Assembly: GCA_011390155.1 (NCBI GenBank)
Contig: JAABSW010000003.1
Span: forward strand, 1-64,000
Length of the DNA: 64,000 bases
Source: Clostridiaceae bacterium
Lineage (GTDB): Bacteria; Bacillota; Clostridia; Peptostreptococcales; Tindalliaceae
Direction of reading: 5' to 3'
Below, one piece after another: positions 28,230 to 36,892 of this stretch; positions within the stretch are counted from its first letter, which is position 1, and each line of letters starts with the position of its first letter. The notes under the pieces were generated by a model. The model was not told the DNA's origin and did no database searches. It saw only the letters and a program-made list of their open reading frames with translations. The position numbers were made by a program, and so were the translations under genes.

Positions 28230-30059
28230 ATGTGTGGTATCGTTGGATATATTGGAGAAAAACAAACAGTGCCTATTTTAATGGAAGGTTTGGAAAAGCT
28301 TGAATACAGAGGTTATGATTCAGCAGGGGTGGCCATTTACAGCCAGGATGACATCATTGTTAAAAAGTTTAAAGGCCGCCTGTCAGTGTTGGCAGACTAT
28401 TTGGAGGAACACCCATTGCCAGGCGTGTTGGGCATCGGTCATACCCGGTGGGCTACCCATGGAGAACCGAATGACATCAATGCACATCCACACGCCAGCC
28501 ATCATGGAAAAATTGCCGTGGTGCACAATGGCATCGTTGAAAACTACATGAAACTGAAAAGCTGGTTAACGGACAAAGGCATTGTGTTCAAATCAGAGAC
28601 AGACACCGAGGTCATTGCTCAGCTCATTGAGTACTACTATGACGGCAACCTGGTTGAAGCGTTGCAAAAAGCCATTCAAAAAATGGAGGGGGCCTATGCC
28701 ATTGGGGTCATCTGCAAAGATGAACCGGAGACATTGATCGGTTACCGAAAAGACAATCCACTGGTTGTGGGAATTGGTAACGGTGAAAATTTTATTGCCT
28801 CAGACATTCCGGCTCTGTTGAAGCATACCAGGGATGTATATTTTCTGGAAGATGGAGAAATGGCCGTTTTAACCCGGGATCACATTACGATCCTCAATGA
28901 ATTGGGAGATGAGATGGACCGAGATCCATTCCACGTTACCTGGGACATTGAGTCAGCAGAAAAAGGTGGTTACCAGCACTTCATGCTGAAAGAAATGCAT
29001 GAGCAGCCAAAGGCAGTAAGAGACACTTTGTTTCCAAGGATAGACGAGGAAAACCGTATAAAATTGGACGAACTTCACTTGACAGGAGAAGAATTAAACC
29101 AGTTCAACAAAATCACCATTGTGGCCTGCGGCACTGCCATGCATGCTGGTTTGGTAGGCAAATACGCCATCGAAAAATTTGCCCGTTTGCCGGTGGAAGT
29201 GGAAATTGCCTCAGAATTTCGGTACAAAGACCCTTTTGTTGATGAAAAAACCCTGCTGATTGCCGTCAGTCAGTCAGGTGAAACCGCAGACACGCTGGCT
29301 GCTTTGAGGGAAGCCAAAGGCAAAGGAGCCCACGTTCTCACGGTGACAAATGTGGTGGGCAGCAGAATTTCCAGGGAAGCCCATGACGTATTTTACACCT
29401 GGGCAGGACCTGAAATTGCGGTGGCCAGCACAAAAGCCTACATTACTCAAATCATTGCCTTGTACCTGGTGGGCCTCTACCTGGCAGAACTGAAAGGTAC
29501 CATGTCAAGAAGTGAAGTGGCGGATAAGGTGACGGAACTCAAAAACCTCCCTGACAAAATCCAGTCCATACTGGATCATCAGGAAAACATCCAGTCAATT
29601 GCTAACAAGCAGTTTAATCAGCAAAGTGTTTTCTTTATCGGTCGAGGCATCGACGATTACACAGCCAAGGAGGGATCCCTTAAACTCAAGGAAATCTCCT
29701 ATATTCATTCAGAAGCCATTGCAGCAGGTGAACTGAAACATGGCACCATCGCATTGTTGGAAGAAGGAACACTGGTAATGGCCCTTGCCACCCAGGACCA
29801 GTTATATGACAAGATGCTGTCCAACATGAAAGAAGTGAAGGCGCGTGGGGCTTTCGTGGTAGCGATTACCAAAGAAAAAACCAGGGAGGAAGTAGAGCAA
29901 TCAGCCGACGTGGTGCTGTCCATTCCCGACACAGACAATGTCTTCACCCCGGTATTAGCCGTAGTTCCACTGCAGCTTTTTGCCTACTACACAGCAGTGG
30001 CAAGAGGGGCCGACGTTGATAAACCCAAAAATCTGGCAAAATCTGTCACGGTAGAATAG
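28230..30059 (+). CDS. glmS: Glutamine--fructose-6-phosphate aminotransferase (isomerizing)
   Basis: 609 residues. It starts MCGIVGYIG, with Cys2 the glutaminase nucleophile, and contains HTRWATHGEP (about 71) in the Ntn-glutaminase half. Two SIS sugar-isomerase domains follow (VACGTAMHAG about 294, SQSGETADT about 348), and it ends in the usual DKPKNLAKSVTVE. It makes glucosamine-6-phosphate from fructose-6-phosphate and glutamine. Expression is controlled by the ribozyme just upstream. AAAGGAG precedes the ATG. Confidence 0.97.
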   Translation: MCGIVGYIGEKQTVPILMEGLEKLEYRGYDSAGVAIYSQDDIIVKKFKGRLSVLADYLEEHPLPGVLGIGHTRWATHGEPNDINAHPHASHHGKIAVVHNGIVENYMKLKSWLTDKGIVFKSETDTEVIAQLIEYYYDGNLVEALQKAIQKMEGAYAIGVICKDEPETLIGYRKDNPLVVGIGNGENFIASDIPALLKHTRDVYFLEDGEMAVLTRDHITILNELGDEMDRDPFHVTWDIESAEKGGYQHFMLKEMHEQPKAVRDTLFPRIDEENRIKLDELHLTGEELNQFNKITIVACGTAMHAGLVGKYAIEKFARLPVEVEIASEFRYKDPFVDEKTLLIAVSQSGETADTLAALREAKGKGAHVLTVTNVVGSRISREAHDVFYTWAGPEIAVASTKAYITQIIALYLVGLYLAELKGTMSRSEVADKVTELKNLPDKIQSILDHQENIQSIANKQFNQQSVFFIGRGIDDYTAKEGSLKLKEISYIHSEAIAAGELKHGTIALLEEGTLVMALATQDQLYDKMLSNMKEVKARGAFVVAITKEKTREEVEQSADVVLSIPDTDNVFTPVLAVVPLQLFAYYTAVARGADVDKPKNLAKSVTVE

Positions 30060-30100
30060 TCGATCACATAGGTTTTGAAACTTGTGTCCCCTTATACAAA

Positions 30101-30153
30101 ACATCTACACTGCCGCAAAAACATTTACACTGTGACACAATAGTTTTACACTG
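30101..30153. repeat. Three direct repeats with 20-21 bp period, possible insertion-sequence end
   Basis: ACATCTACACTG (30101-30112), ACATTTACACTG (30121-30132) and AGTTTTACACTG (30142-30153) recur at 20 and 21 bp. Such short repeats spaced by two helical turns resemble transposase-binding ends of IS21-like elements. No transposase is present, so this would be a relic. Confidence 0.5.
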
Positions 30154-30166
30154 AGAACATAAAACC

Positions 30167-30202
30167 GCCCCAGGCACATCCTTCCCAGGATATCCCTGGG
30201 GC
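30167..30202. terminator. GC-rich hairpin downstream of glmS
   Basis: GCCCCAGG (30167-30174) pairs with CCTGGGGC (30195-30202) over a 20-base loop. There is no T-run. It lies about 110 nt after glmS and may be a weak terminator or part of the element relic before it. Confidence 0.4.
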
Positions 30203-30328
30203 TACTTTCATTGCTTCGGAAGTTGGAAGCCTTGCTGTTTTTCCAATCATCTTTTTCCATTACGCTTTCACAATATCCAACGGAAGCCAACTTAGCTTGA
30301 TAAAAACACAAAAGTGACCGACATAGAG

Positions 30329-30392
30329 ATAAACAGGATTCTAACCTTCTGGTGGAGTTTTAACTCTATCAGAAGGTTAGAATCCTGTTTAT
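30329..30392. repeat. 64-bp perfect inverted repeat between convergent glmS and proA (dispersed element, copy 1)
   Basis: A 23-bp arm (30329-30351, beginning ATAAACAGGATTC) and its exact complement (30370-30392) enclose 18 bases that themselves pair (GAGTT/AACTC). It lies between the 3' ends of glmS and proA and can serve as a bidirectional terminator. A second, less perfect copy is at 62955-63016, and 13-bp ends of the same sequence occur at 10834-10846 and 32987-32999. Confidence 0.85.
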
Positions 30393-30410
30393 ACTCTTGT
30401 AAGCTGCTTA

Positions 30411-31667
30411 TTAGTTGCGTATTTGTCCGTTCCCCTGAATCATGTATTTTATGCTTGTGAGGGCTTCAAGGCCCATGGGCCCCCGGGCATGAAGTTTTTG
30501 TGTGCTAATGCCAATTTCAGCACCAAAACCAAACTGATGGCCATCAGTATAGCGTGTGGAAGCGTTTACATAAACAGCTGCTGCATCCACCTCCCGTTGA
30601 AACTGCCTGGCATGGCTGTAGTTTTCTGTTACAATGGCTTCTGAATGTTGGGTACCATACCGACGGATATGTTCAATGGCTTCCTCCACAGAATTTACCA
30701 CCTTCACTGCCAGAACCAGGTCCAGGTATTCTGTTTCCCAGTCAGATTCTTTTGCTGGTAATATGTTATTTACCAAAGCACGGGTTTTTTCACAGCCACG
30801 CAACTCAACGCCTTTTGCCATAAGGGCATCAGCGATGTTTCCGAGATGTTGTCCAGCAAAATCTTTGTGTACCAGTAACGTTTCAGTAGCGTTGCAAACA
30901 CCTGGCCGGTGGGTTTTTCCATTGATCACAATTTTTTCAGCCATGACCGGTTCTGCACTGGCATCCAGGTAAACATGGCAATTACCGACCCCGGTTTCAA
31001 TGACAGGCACAGATGAATTCTCCACCACGGCTTTGATCAATCCGGCGCCGCCCCGGGGAATCAACACGTCGATCAGCCCATTGAGTTTCATCATCACCTT
31101 AACAGCTTCTCTGTCGGTGGAGGTAATAAACTGAATGCATCCCTCGGGCAGACCGGCTTCTACGGCAGATCGGCTGATAATACTAGCAATGATGGTGTTG
31201 GAGTGTATGGCTTCAGAGCCTCCCTTAAGCATCACCGCATTGCCTGCCTTCAGACAAAGTGCAGCTGCATCCACAGTAACGTTGGGACGAGCCTCATAGA
31301 TCATCCCTACCACACCAATTGGTGTGCTTATTTGGGTGATCTGGATGCCGTCAGCCCCAATCCATACCTTGTTACCTTCTCCAATGGGATCCTTCAGTGA
31401 GGCTACCTGTCGTAATCCTGATGCCATGCTCTCAATACGATCATCGTTTAGCATCAACCGGTCAAGGAGTGCCAGGGAAAGTCCCTGGTGGCGTCCTGCT
31501 TCCATGTCTTTTTCATTTTCGGAAATAATCTGTGAAGCGTGGTTCGTTAATGCATCTGCCATGGCCAACAATGCCGTATTTTTGGTATTGGTTTTCAGCA
31601 AGGCCATACGTTGTGCAGCTGCTTTAGCAGCCTTGGCTTGTTGTATGAGTTGTTCCTGCATCGTCAT
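30411..31667 (-). CDS. proA: Glutamate-5-semialdehyde dehydrogenase (gamma-glutamyl phosphate reductase)
   Basis: 418 residues, standard length for ProA of the aldehyde dehydrogenase fold. The catalytic cysteine lies in HRPGVCNATET, and YEARPNVTVDAA and GPMGLEALTS are family segments. It reduces gamma-glutamyl phosphate to glutamate semialdehyde with NADPH for proline synthesis. AAGGGG lies seven bases before the ATG. It is 21 nt downstream of proB on the same strand, as in most bacteria. Confidence 0.96.
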   Translation of the reverse strand: MTMQEQLIQQAKAAKAAAQRMALLKTNTKNTALLAMADALTNHASQIISENEKDMEAGRHQGLSLALLDRLMLNDDRIESMASGLRQVASLKDPIGEGNKVWIGADGIQITQISTPIGVVGMIYEARPNVTVDAAALCLKAGNAVMLKGGSEAIHSNTIIASIISRSAVEAGLPEGCIQFITSTDREAVKVMMKLNGLIDVLIPRGGAGLIKAVVENSSVPVIETGVGNCHVYLDASAEPVMAEKIVINGKTHRPGVCNATETLLVHKDFAGQHLGNIADALMAKGVELRGCEKTRALVNNILPAKESDWETEYLDLVLAVKVVNSVEEAIEHIRRYGTQHSEAIVTENYSHARQFQREVDAAAVYVNASTRYTDGHQFGFGAEIGISTQKLHARGPMGLEALTSIKYMIQGNGQIRN

Positions 31668-31688
31668 GATTCCACCCCTTTACGATTG

Positions 31689-32813
31689 TTATACGATCAC
31701 CAAATTGTTTCGGTGAACGACTTCGTCATAAGCTTTATACCCAAGTTTTCCGTCGATTTCAGAAGTGTTGAGTCCTTTGATCAGGTCAATGTCAGCTGAA
31801 CTGTAATTGGTGACGCCTCTCGCAAGTTCCTGGCCATCCTGGTTGACCACTGAAACAATCTGCCCTTCACGAAACTCTTGGTTCACCTGGATGATACCGC
31901 TGGGAAGAAGGCTTTTTTGTCGCAGCACAAGGGCTTTCGCTGCACCTTCGTCAATGACCAGTACCCCTGATGGTGTACTGCCAAAGGCAATCCAATGTTT
32001 TCGGGCCTGCAAGGGATGCTGCTTTTCCTGAAACCAGGTGCCAACATCATCGCCACGAATGATTTCATTGATCACACCAGGCCGTGAGCCGTTAACAATA
32101 ACCATGGCAGTGCCGGAAGCGGTGGCAATTTTAGCAGCATTCACTTTCGTAATCATACCCCCTGTTCCCAGGCTTGAACCGGCGCCACCTGCCAGTTTTT
32201 CGATGTGTGGGCTGATTTCTGCAACCGTATGAATCAGCGGAGCGTCCGGTTGTATCCGTGGGTCTGCCTCGCACAAACCTTCGATATCTGATAACAGGAT
32301 CAGCAGATCTGCCTCAGAAATGCTGGCCACGATGGCGGACAACGTATCATTATCGCCCAATTTTATTTCATCAACAGCAATGGCATCATTTTCATTAACG
32401 ATAGGCACAACACCCTGGTCAAGGAGAGAGAAAAAGGCATTGCGCACATGTAGAAATCGGGTGCGATGGTGAATGTCTTCTTTTGTGATCAGAATCTGGG
32501 CCACGATTTTGCCATATTCTGAAAAAAGTTTTTCATACATATGAATCAGGATACCCTGGCCTACCGCTGCTGCCACCTGCTTTTCAGGAATGGTTTTGGG
32601 TCTTGTTTTCAGACCAAGTTTGCCAATGCCGGCACCAATGGAACCTGAAGACACCAGGATGACTTCGTACCCCTGGTTATGAAGATCGGCTATTTGTCGT
32701 ACCACCGATTCCATCTGGGTCAGGTTTAACAACCCGTTGGCATGCGTAATCGTGGAAGTGCCAACTTTGATGACAATGCGTTTCATTTTATTTATACGGT
32801 TTAAACGGTTCAT
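31689..32813 (-). CDS. proB: Glutamate 5-kinase
   Basis: About 374 residues: an amino-acid kinase domain ([13 protein letters not shown] at the start, [14 protein letters not shown] about 55, NENDAIAV about 139, GTGGMITKV about 217) and a C-terminal PUA domain from about 285. It phosphorylates glutamate in the first step of proline synthesis. The ATG at 32813 is chosen because AAGGG is about ten bases upstream; a TTG lies one codon earlier, and an internal ATG (32786) matching the usual MKRIVIKVG start has no ribosome binding site. Confidence 0.95.
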   Translation of the reverse strand: MNRLNRINKMKRIVIKVGTSTITHANGLLNLTQMESVVRQIADLHNQGYEVILVSSGSIGAGIGKLGLKTRPKTIPEKQVAAAVGQGILIHMYEKLFSEYGKIVAQILITKEDIHHRTRFLHVRNAFFSLLDQGVVPIVNENDAIAVDEIKLGDNDTLSAIVASISEADLLILLSDIEGLCEADPRIQPDAPLIHTVAEISPHIEKLAGGAGSSLGTGGMITKVNAAKIATASGTAMVIVNGSRPGVINEIIRGDDVGTWFQEKQHPLQARKHWIAFGSTPSGVLVIDEGAAKALVLRQKSLLPSGIIQVNQEFREGQIVSVVNQDGQELARGVTNYSSADIDLIKGLNTSEIDGKLGYKAYDEVVHRNNLVIV

Positions 32814-33015
32814 CAATGCACAACCCTTTCTGTGTTGAAAATTATCCGTGTTTTAACTAATTATTTTAACACAATAAAAGAAGAACGTCACTGAGAATAT
32901 GTTGATGATAATAGGTTGAGGTGCCATCACTTCCATCTCTGATTCATTTTAAAAACAGGATGCTAAATATGATACAATAAAGTGAAATAAACAGGATTCC
33001 AAGAAGGAGACTTCT

Positions 33016-33963
33016 ATGATTAACAATTTTGTGTTTAGCATCAATACGGCGCTACCAATATTTATTGTGATGCTGGTAGGCTTTGGACTGAAGAAGGGCC
33101 GTGTCATTAATGACTTATTTGTGAAAACGGCAAATACATTGGTGTTCTACGTGGCATTGCCAATAAAATTATTTTATGACGTGTCTCAAACAGATTTTTT
33201 AGAATCCTTTGACCGCCACCTTCTGTCTTTTCTCATTGTCGCCACCATGGCAGGGATCGTGCTGAGTTGGCTGGTGGGAAAAACAATTACAAATAATGCG
33301 GCTCAACTAGGGGCGTTTATCCATGGAAGTTTCAGAGGAAATTTTATTTACATAGGGTTTTCATTGGTGGAAAACATTACCGGCAGCCTACACCCCAAAG
33401 TACCAATTATTGCGGCAGTGATGGTACCCCTTTTCAACATATTAGCGGTCTTAATTCTATCCTATACAGCGACGGCTACCAATGCGAAAGGTCGCCTTCG
33501 AAAAACCGTGACCAGTATTTTTCGAAACCCAATGGTTTTGTCCATTGGAGCAGGCATTGTTGCATCCTTATTGTCCTTACGCATACCAGTGTTTATGGCT
33601 AGAACCATGAGCTATTTTTCTGCGTTGACAATCCCTTTGGCATTGATCGCCATCGGGGCTTCCTTTGTAATCAGCAAATCGATGAAAAGCATGAAATCCT
33701 CTCTGGCAGCCAGTATGTTAAAATTGGTGATCCTTCCCCTGGCGGCTGTGACAACAGCCTTCTACCTGGGGTTTCGGGGAGAAGACCTATTGTTAGTATA
33801 TATCTTTTTTGGTGTTCCCACAGCCACCACTTCCTACATCATGACTGTGGCTTTAAAAGGTGACAGCGAAATGGCAGCCAACATCATTATGATCACCACT
33901 GCACTTTCGGTTGTCACCATGACCTTATTTGTCTTTGCCTTTAAGACAATGGGTATTATCTAA
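33016..33963 (+). CDS. AEC-family transporter (auxin efflux carrier type)
   Basis: 315 residues with about ten membrane helices in two five-helix halves. It starts INTALPIFIVMLVGFGLKK, the typical opening of the AEC/BASS-like family, and has FRGNFIYIGFSLV (about 110) and a conserved final half with GVPTATTSYIMTVALKGD. Bacterial members move dicarboxylates or other organic anions such as malate. AAGAAGGAG precedes the ATG. The next gene follows after 18 nt. The substrate is unknown. Confidence 0.88.
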   Translation: MINNFVFSINTALPIFIVMLVGFGLKKGRVINDLFVKTANTLVFYVALPIKLFYDVSQTDFLESFDRHLLSFLIVATMAGIVLSWLVGKTITNNAAQLGAFIHGSFRGNFIYIGFSLVENITGSLHPKVPIIAAVMVPLFNILAVLILSYTATATNAKGRLRKTVTSIFRNPMVLSIGAGIVASLLSLRIPVFMARTMSYFSALTIPLALIAIGASFVISKSMKSMKSSLAASMLKLVILPLAAVTTAFYLGFRGEDLLLVYIFFGVPTATTSYIMTVALKGDSEMAANIIMITTALSVVTMTLFVFAFKTMGII

Positions 33964-33981
33964 AAGTGAAGGAGAATGATC

Positions 33982-34815
33982 ATGAAACTGACAGTGTTGA
34001 TGGACAATAACACCTTTGTCGACCAGTATTACCTGGCAGAGCCCGGCCTGTCTTATGAAATTCAGGCAGAAGAAGAGCATATACTTTTTGACGCAGGCTA
34101 TTCTGAAGCAACTTTAAAAAATGCTGAAAAAATGGACCTTAACTGGAAAAACTGGAAAACCATTGTTATTTCCCATGGCCATGCGGACCATACATGGGGA
34201 CTCATACCATTGCTTCAACGGTACAATGAAGAAGCAATGAAAAACAAAGCGCTGCCCAAAGCCACATTGATGGCTCACCCGGAAGCTTTTATCAGTAAAT
34301 GGGAAGGGAATATGGAACTGGGTCTAAATGTGACAACGGAAAGCCTTGAACGGGTTTTTAAACTTGAACTTTCTGCAATGCCTCAATCCATCACTCCGCG
34401 ACTTTTCTATTTGGGGCAAATTCCACGCTCCAACGATTTTGAAAACGCACAGCCCTTTGGAACTGTTGCAGGTAAAGGTGGGCCGGTTGAAGATAAAGTG
34501 GTGGACGACACAGCCCTGGCTTATAAAACGGATAAAGGGCTGGTGGTGATCACCGGGTGTGCCCACGCGGGAATTTGCAACACCATTGAGCAGGCAAAAA
34601 AAGTCTGCCGGGAAGAACGAATCCTTGATGTTATCGGAGGCTTTCACCTGCAACAGGCGTCCCAGTACGTATTGGATAAAACCATCGATTACCTGGAAGT
34701 GCAGGGAATCCGACATCTTTATGCGGCTCATTGCACTGATCTGGCAGCCAAAGTCGCATTGTCAGCAAGGTTAAACGTGAAAGAAGTGGGTGTTGGACTC
34801 GTACTCACCTATTAA
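33982..34815 (+). CDS. MBL-fold metallohydrolase
   Basis: 277 residues. The metallo-beta-lactamase motif SHGHADHTWGL lies at about 56-66, with further ligands in TGCAHAG (about 195) and GGFHL (about 223). It resembles the family that includes archaeal dihydropterin-ribofuranosylaminobenzene phosphate synthase and many uncharacterised bacterial proteins. ATG 33982 is preferred because GAAGGAGA is about eight bases ahead; an ATG at 33976 is too close to it. It is likely co-transcribed with the AEC transporter. The substrate is unknown. Confidence 0.85.
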   Translation: MKLTVLMDNNTFVDQYYLAEPGLSYEIQAEEEHILFDAGYSEATLKNAEKMDLNWKNWKTIVISHGHADHTWGLIPLLQRYNEEAMKNKALPKATLMAHPEAFISKWEGNMELGLNVTTESLERVFKLELSAMPQSITPRLFYLGQIPRSNDFENAQPFGTVAGKGGPVEDKVVDDTALAYKTDKGLVVITGCAHAGICNTIEQAKKVCREERILDVIGGFHLQQASQYVLDKTIDYLEVQGIRHLYAAHCTDLAAKVALSARLNVKEVGVGLVLTY

Positions 34816-34898
34816 CAAAGGCTTTGGCATTTATTACCATTTGGTAAACAAAACCCTTGAAATGACACTCTTTTTAAAAAAGATTCATATAGTTTTAT

Positions 34899-34927
34899 TT
34901 GACTTTTTTTCGGATATGATGTAGAAT
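34899..34927 (+). promoter_or_regulatory. Sigma-A promoter of the AGCS symporter gene
   Basis: TTGACT (34899-34904; five of six), a 17-bp spacer, TAGAAT (34922-34927; five of six). The resulting leader would be about 310 nt long. Confidence 0.75.
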
Positions 34928-35084
34928 TTTGACAGAAATAAACAGAAAATTGATGCAATATGAAGTAGTAACAACATTCAACCTGTTTTGTTGCATTTGC
35001 TTAATCAGAAGAACATAATATGCTGAAAAACAATGTGGGTTGAGTGTCATATAAATTCAAAAGAAAGGAGGTAAAAGGCTGTTT

Positions 35085-35162
35085 GTGAAAAAAAGGGGAT
35101 GCAGGTGTGGAACATTGTTTTATGAAGGTAATTACACTCCTGTTGATAATGGTTATACCTGA
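35085..35162 (+). CDS. Possible 25-residue leader ORF
   Basis: A GTG-initiated frame of 25 codons encodes a short basic N-terminus with two cysteines (KKRGCRCG) and a polar end. AAAGGAGG lies 13 bases before the GTG, which is longer than ideal. It falls inside the long leader of the symporter gene, overlapping a large inverted repeat, so it could be a leader peptide or a chance frame. Confidence 0.25.
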   Translation: MKKRGCRCGTLFYEGNYTPVDNGYT

Positions 35163-35194
35163 CTGTCTTTATGAATATTCTTTAATCCCCTTTT
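35091..35194 (+). promoter_or_regulatory. Structured leader of the AGCS symporter mRNA
   Basis: AAAAGGGGAT (35091-35100) is exactly complementary to ATCCCCTTTT (35185-35194), and inside it CAGGTGTG can pair with CACTCCTG (about 35102-35141). The nested pairing suggests a structured regulatory RNA in the 310-nt leader. I do not match it to a known riboswitch class. The rest of the 427-bp gap holds only the promoter at 34899. Confidence 0.4.
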
Positions 35195-35242
35195 ATCTGT
35201 CAATGCGAGACAACAACAAACAACAATAAGGGAGGATAATAC

Positions 35243-36706
35243 ATGGATGCATTATTAAATACCCTCGTAGGTTGGTTATGGGGACCCGCAATGCTGGTTT
35301 TGGTACTTGGTTTGGGCGGATATTTCACCATCCGTAGTGGCTTTTGGCAGTTCAGACATTTTGGTCATTCCGTAGGTTATGTCTGGAGCAACTTAACAAG
35401 AGATAAAGCGGACAAAGACGGACAGGGGATCCTGTCTTCCTTCGAGGCCTTCAGTGTGGCCACCGCCGGTGCCATCGGTGTTGGTAACATCGGTGGTGTA
35501 GGTGCCGCCATTGCAGTCGGCGGACCCGGTGCTCTTTTCTGGATGTGGGTTACTGCAATCGTTGGTCTAATGACCAAAATGGTTGAGGTAGCCTTAGCCG
35601 TTCACTATCGCCAGGAGTACAAAAATGGGGATACGTACGGTGGACCCACATACTACCTGGACAAAGGCTGGCACGGCCAGTTAGGCCTTCCCTTCTGGAA
35701 GCCCCTGGCAGTTATCTTTGGCGCTGGTATCTTGTCTTCCTGGTTATTGACCATGCAAACATTCACCGTTGCTGAGTCCATCTCTGCCACCTTTGGTGTT
35801 AACCAGGTGATTGCTGCAACAGGTATTGGTATCTTTATGTACGCTGTAGTACTGGGTGGTATTCCACGGATCGGGCGATTCGCCTCCTACGTGGTACCGT
35901 TCATGGCCGTTTTCTACATTCTTGGTGGTTTGTTCATCATCATCACCAACATCGGACAACTGGGCATGGCCCTTGGCTTAATCTTCAAACATGCATTCCA
36001 ACCCATGGCAGCTGTCGGCGGCTTTGCCGGTGCCACTTTCATGATCGCCATCCGCATGGGTGTTGCCCGTGGGGTATACAGTAATGAAGCTGGTTGGGGT
36101 TCTGCACCAATGGCTCATGCTACCGCGCAGGTTGACCATCCCATTAAGCAGGGTATGTGGGGAATCTTTGAAGTATTTATTGATACTTTATTAGTATGTT
36201 CCATCACCGGTCTGGTTATCATCATGACAGGTGCTTATGACACAGGACTTGCAGGTGCTACCTTAACACTTAACGCCTTCGAAGAGGGTATTGGTTACTG
36301 GGGTGTTGTACTGGTTACCATTGGGGTTGTGCTCTTTGGTTTTACAACCCTTACCGGTTGGTATGCATACTACGAAACGGTACTGGTACACGGATTTGGT
36401 CGTGATTCTCAATTTGCAAAAGTTGTGCTGAACGTCCTAAAGTATGGTTATCCGATTCCTGGCTGGGCACTGGTTGTTTATGCCAACTGGGTAGGTATGC
36501 CGACGGGTACTGTATGGCTGTTTGCTGACTTCAGTGTGGCCATTCCAGTATACGTTAACCTGATTGCCTTGATTCCTCTTAGCCCCAAATTCTTTGAACT
36601 GCTGCGTCACTACAACGCAACTGTTTTGGGTAAAGAGCCTGTTACAGATCAGATTAGAGCTACCAACCTGTTCTGGGTGGAAGGACAACCTTTCAAGTCT
36701 TACTAG
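35243..36706 (+). CDS. Alanine/glycine:cation symporter (AGCS family)
   Basis: 487 residues with about eleven membrane helices. AGCS signatures are GPAMLVLVLGLGGYFTIRSGFWQ at the start, FEAFSVATAGAIGVGNIGGVG (about 67-87) and GVARGVYSNEAGWGSAPMAHA (about 274-294). It imports alanine, glycine or a similar amino acid with sodium ions. GGGAGGA precedes the ATG. It has its own promoter and a long leader, and ends at a strong terminator. It suits an alkaliphile or other organism that uses a sodium gradient; the exact substrate is unknown. Confidence 0.93.
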   Translation: MDALLNTLVGWLWGPAMLVLVLGLGGYFTIRSGFWQFRHFGHSVGYVWSNLTRDKADKDGQGILSSFEAFSVATAGAIGVGNIGGVGAAIAVGGPGALFWMWVTAIVGLMTKMVEVALAVHYRQEYKNGDTYGGPTYYLDKGWHGQLGLPFWKPLAVIFGAGILSSWLLTMQTFTVAESISATFGVNQVIAATGIGIFMYAVVLGGIPRIGRFASYVVPFMAVFYILGGLFIIITNIGQLGMALGLIFKHAFQPMAAVGGFAGATFMIAIRMGVARGVYSNEAGWGSAPMAHATAQVDHPIKQGMWGIFEVFIDTLLVCSITGLVIIMTGAYDTGLAGATLTLNAFEEGIGYWGVVLVTIGVVLFGFTTLTGWYAYYETVLVHGFGRDSQFAKVVLNVLKYGYPIPGWALVVYANWVGMPTGTVWLFADFSVAIPVYVNLIALIPLSPKFFELLRHYNATVLGKEPVTDQIRATNLFWVEGQPFKSY

Positions 36707-36757
36707 ACACAGGAGTCCTACTATAGTAAGCAAGAACTAAAACATTTCACAAAAAAG

Positions 36758-36790
36758 AAAAGCATAAATTCCACCGGAATTTATGCTTTT
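36758..36790. terminator. Strong terminator after the AGCS symporter
   Basis: A perfect 15-bp stem (AAAAGCATAAATTCC and complement) with a three-base loop ACC. A-run and T-run at the two ends make it able to stop transcription in either direction. Confidence 0.88.
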
Positions 36791-36892
36791 CGTATGTGGA
36801 AGGGTGATAATCCTCTTTTGTTTACAGGTTGGATTTTCCAGAGGCAAAAGAGGGTACAACAACCATAGGATAGATCACAGGGAGGAATGAAC

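Noticed and set aside
30105-30311. 68-residue open frame on the - strand
   Set aside because: No ribosome binding site and no recognisable protein pattern; it covers the repeat array and a GC-rich hairpin.
35060-35085. Glycine riboswitch before the AGCS gene (GGAGGTAAAAGGCTG resembles part of it)
   Set aside because: The other conserved segments of the glycine aptamer are missing; the match includes the ribosome-binding-site-like AAAGGAGG and is likely chance.
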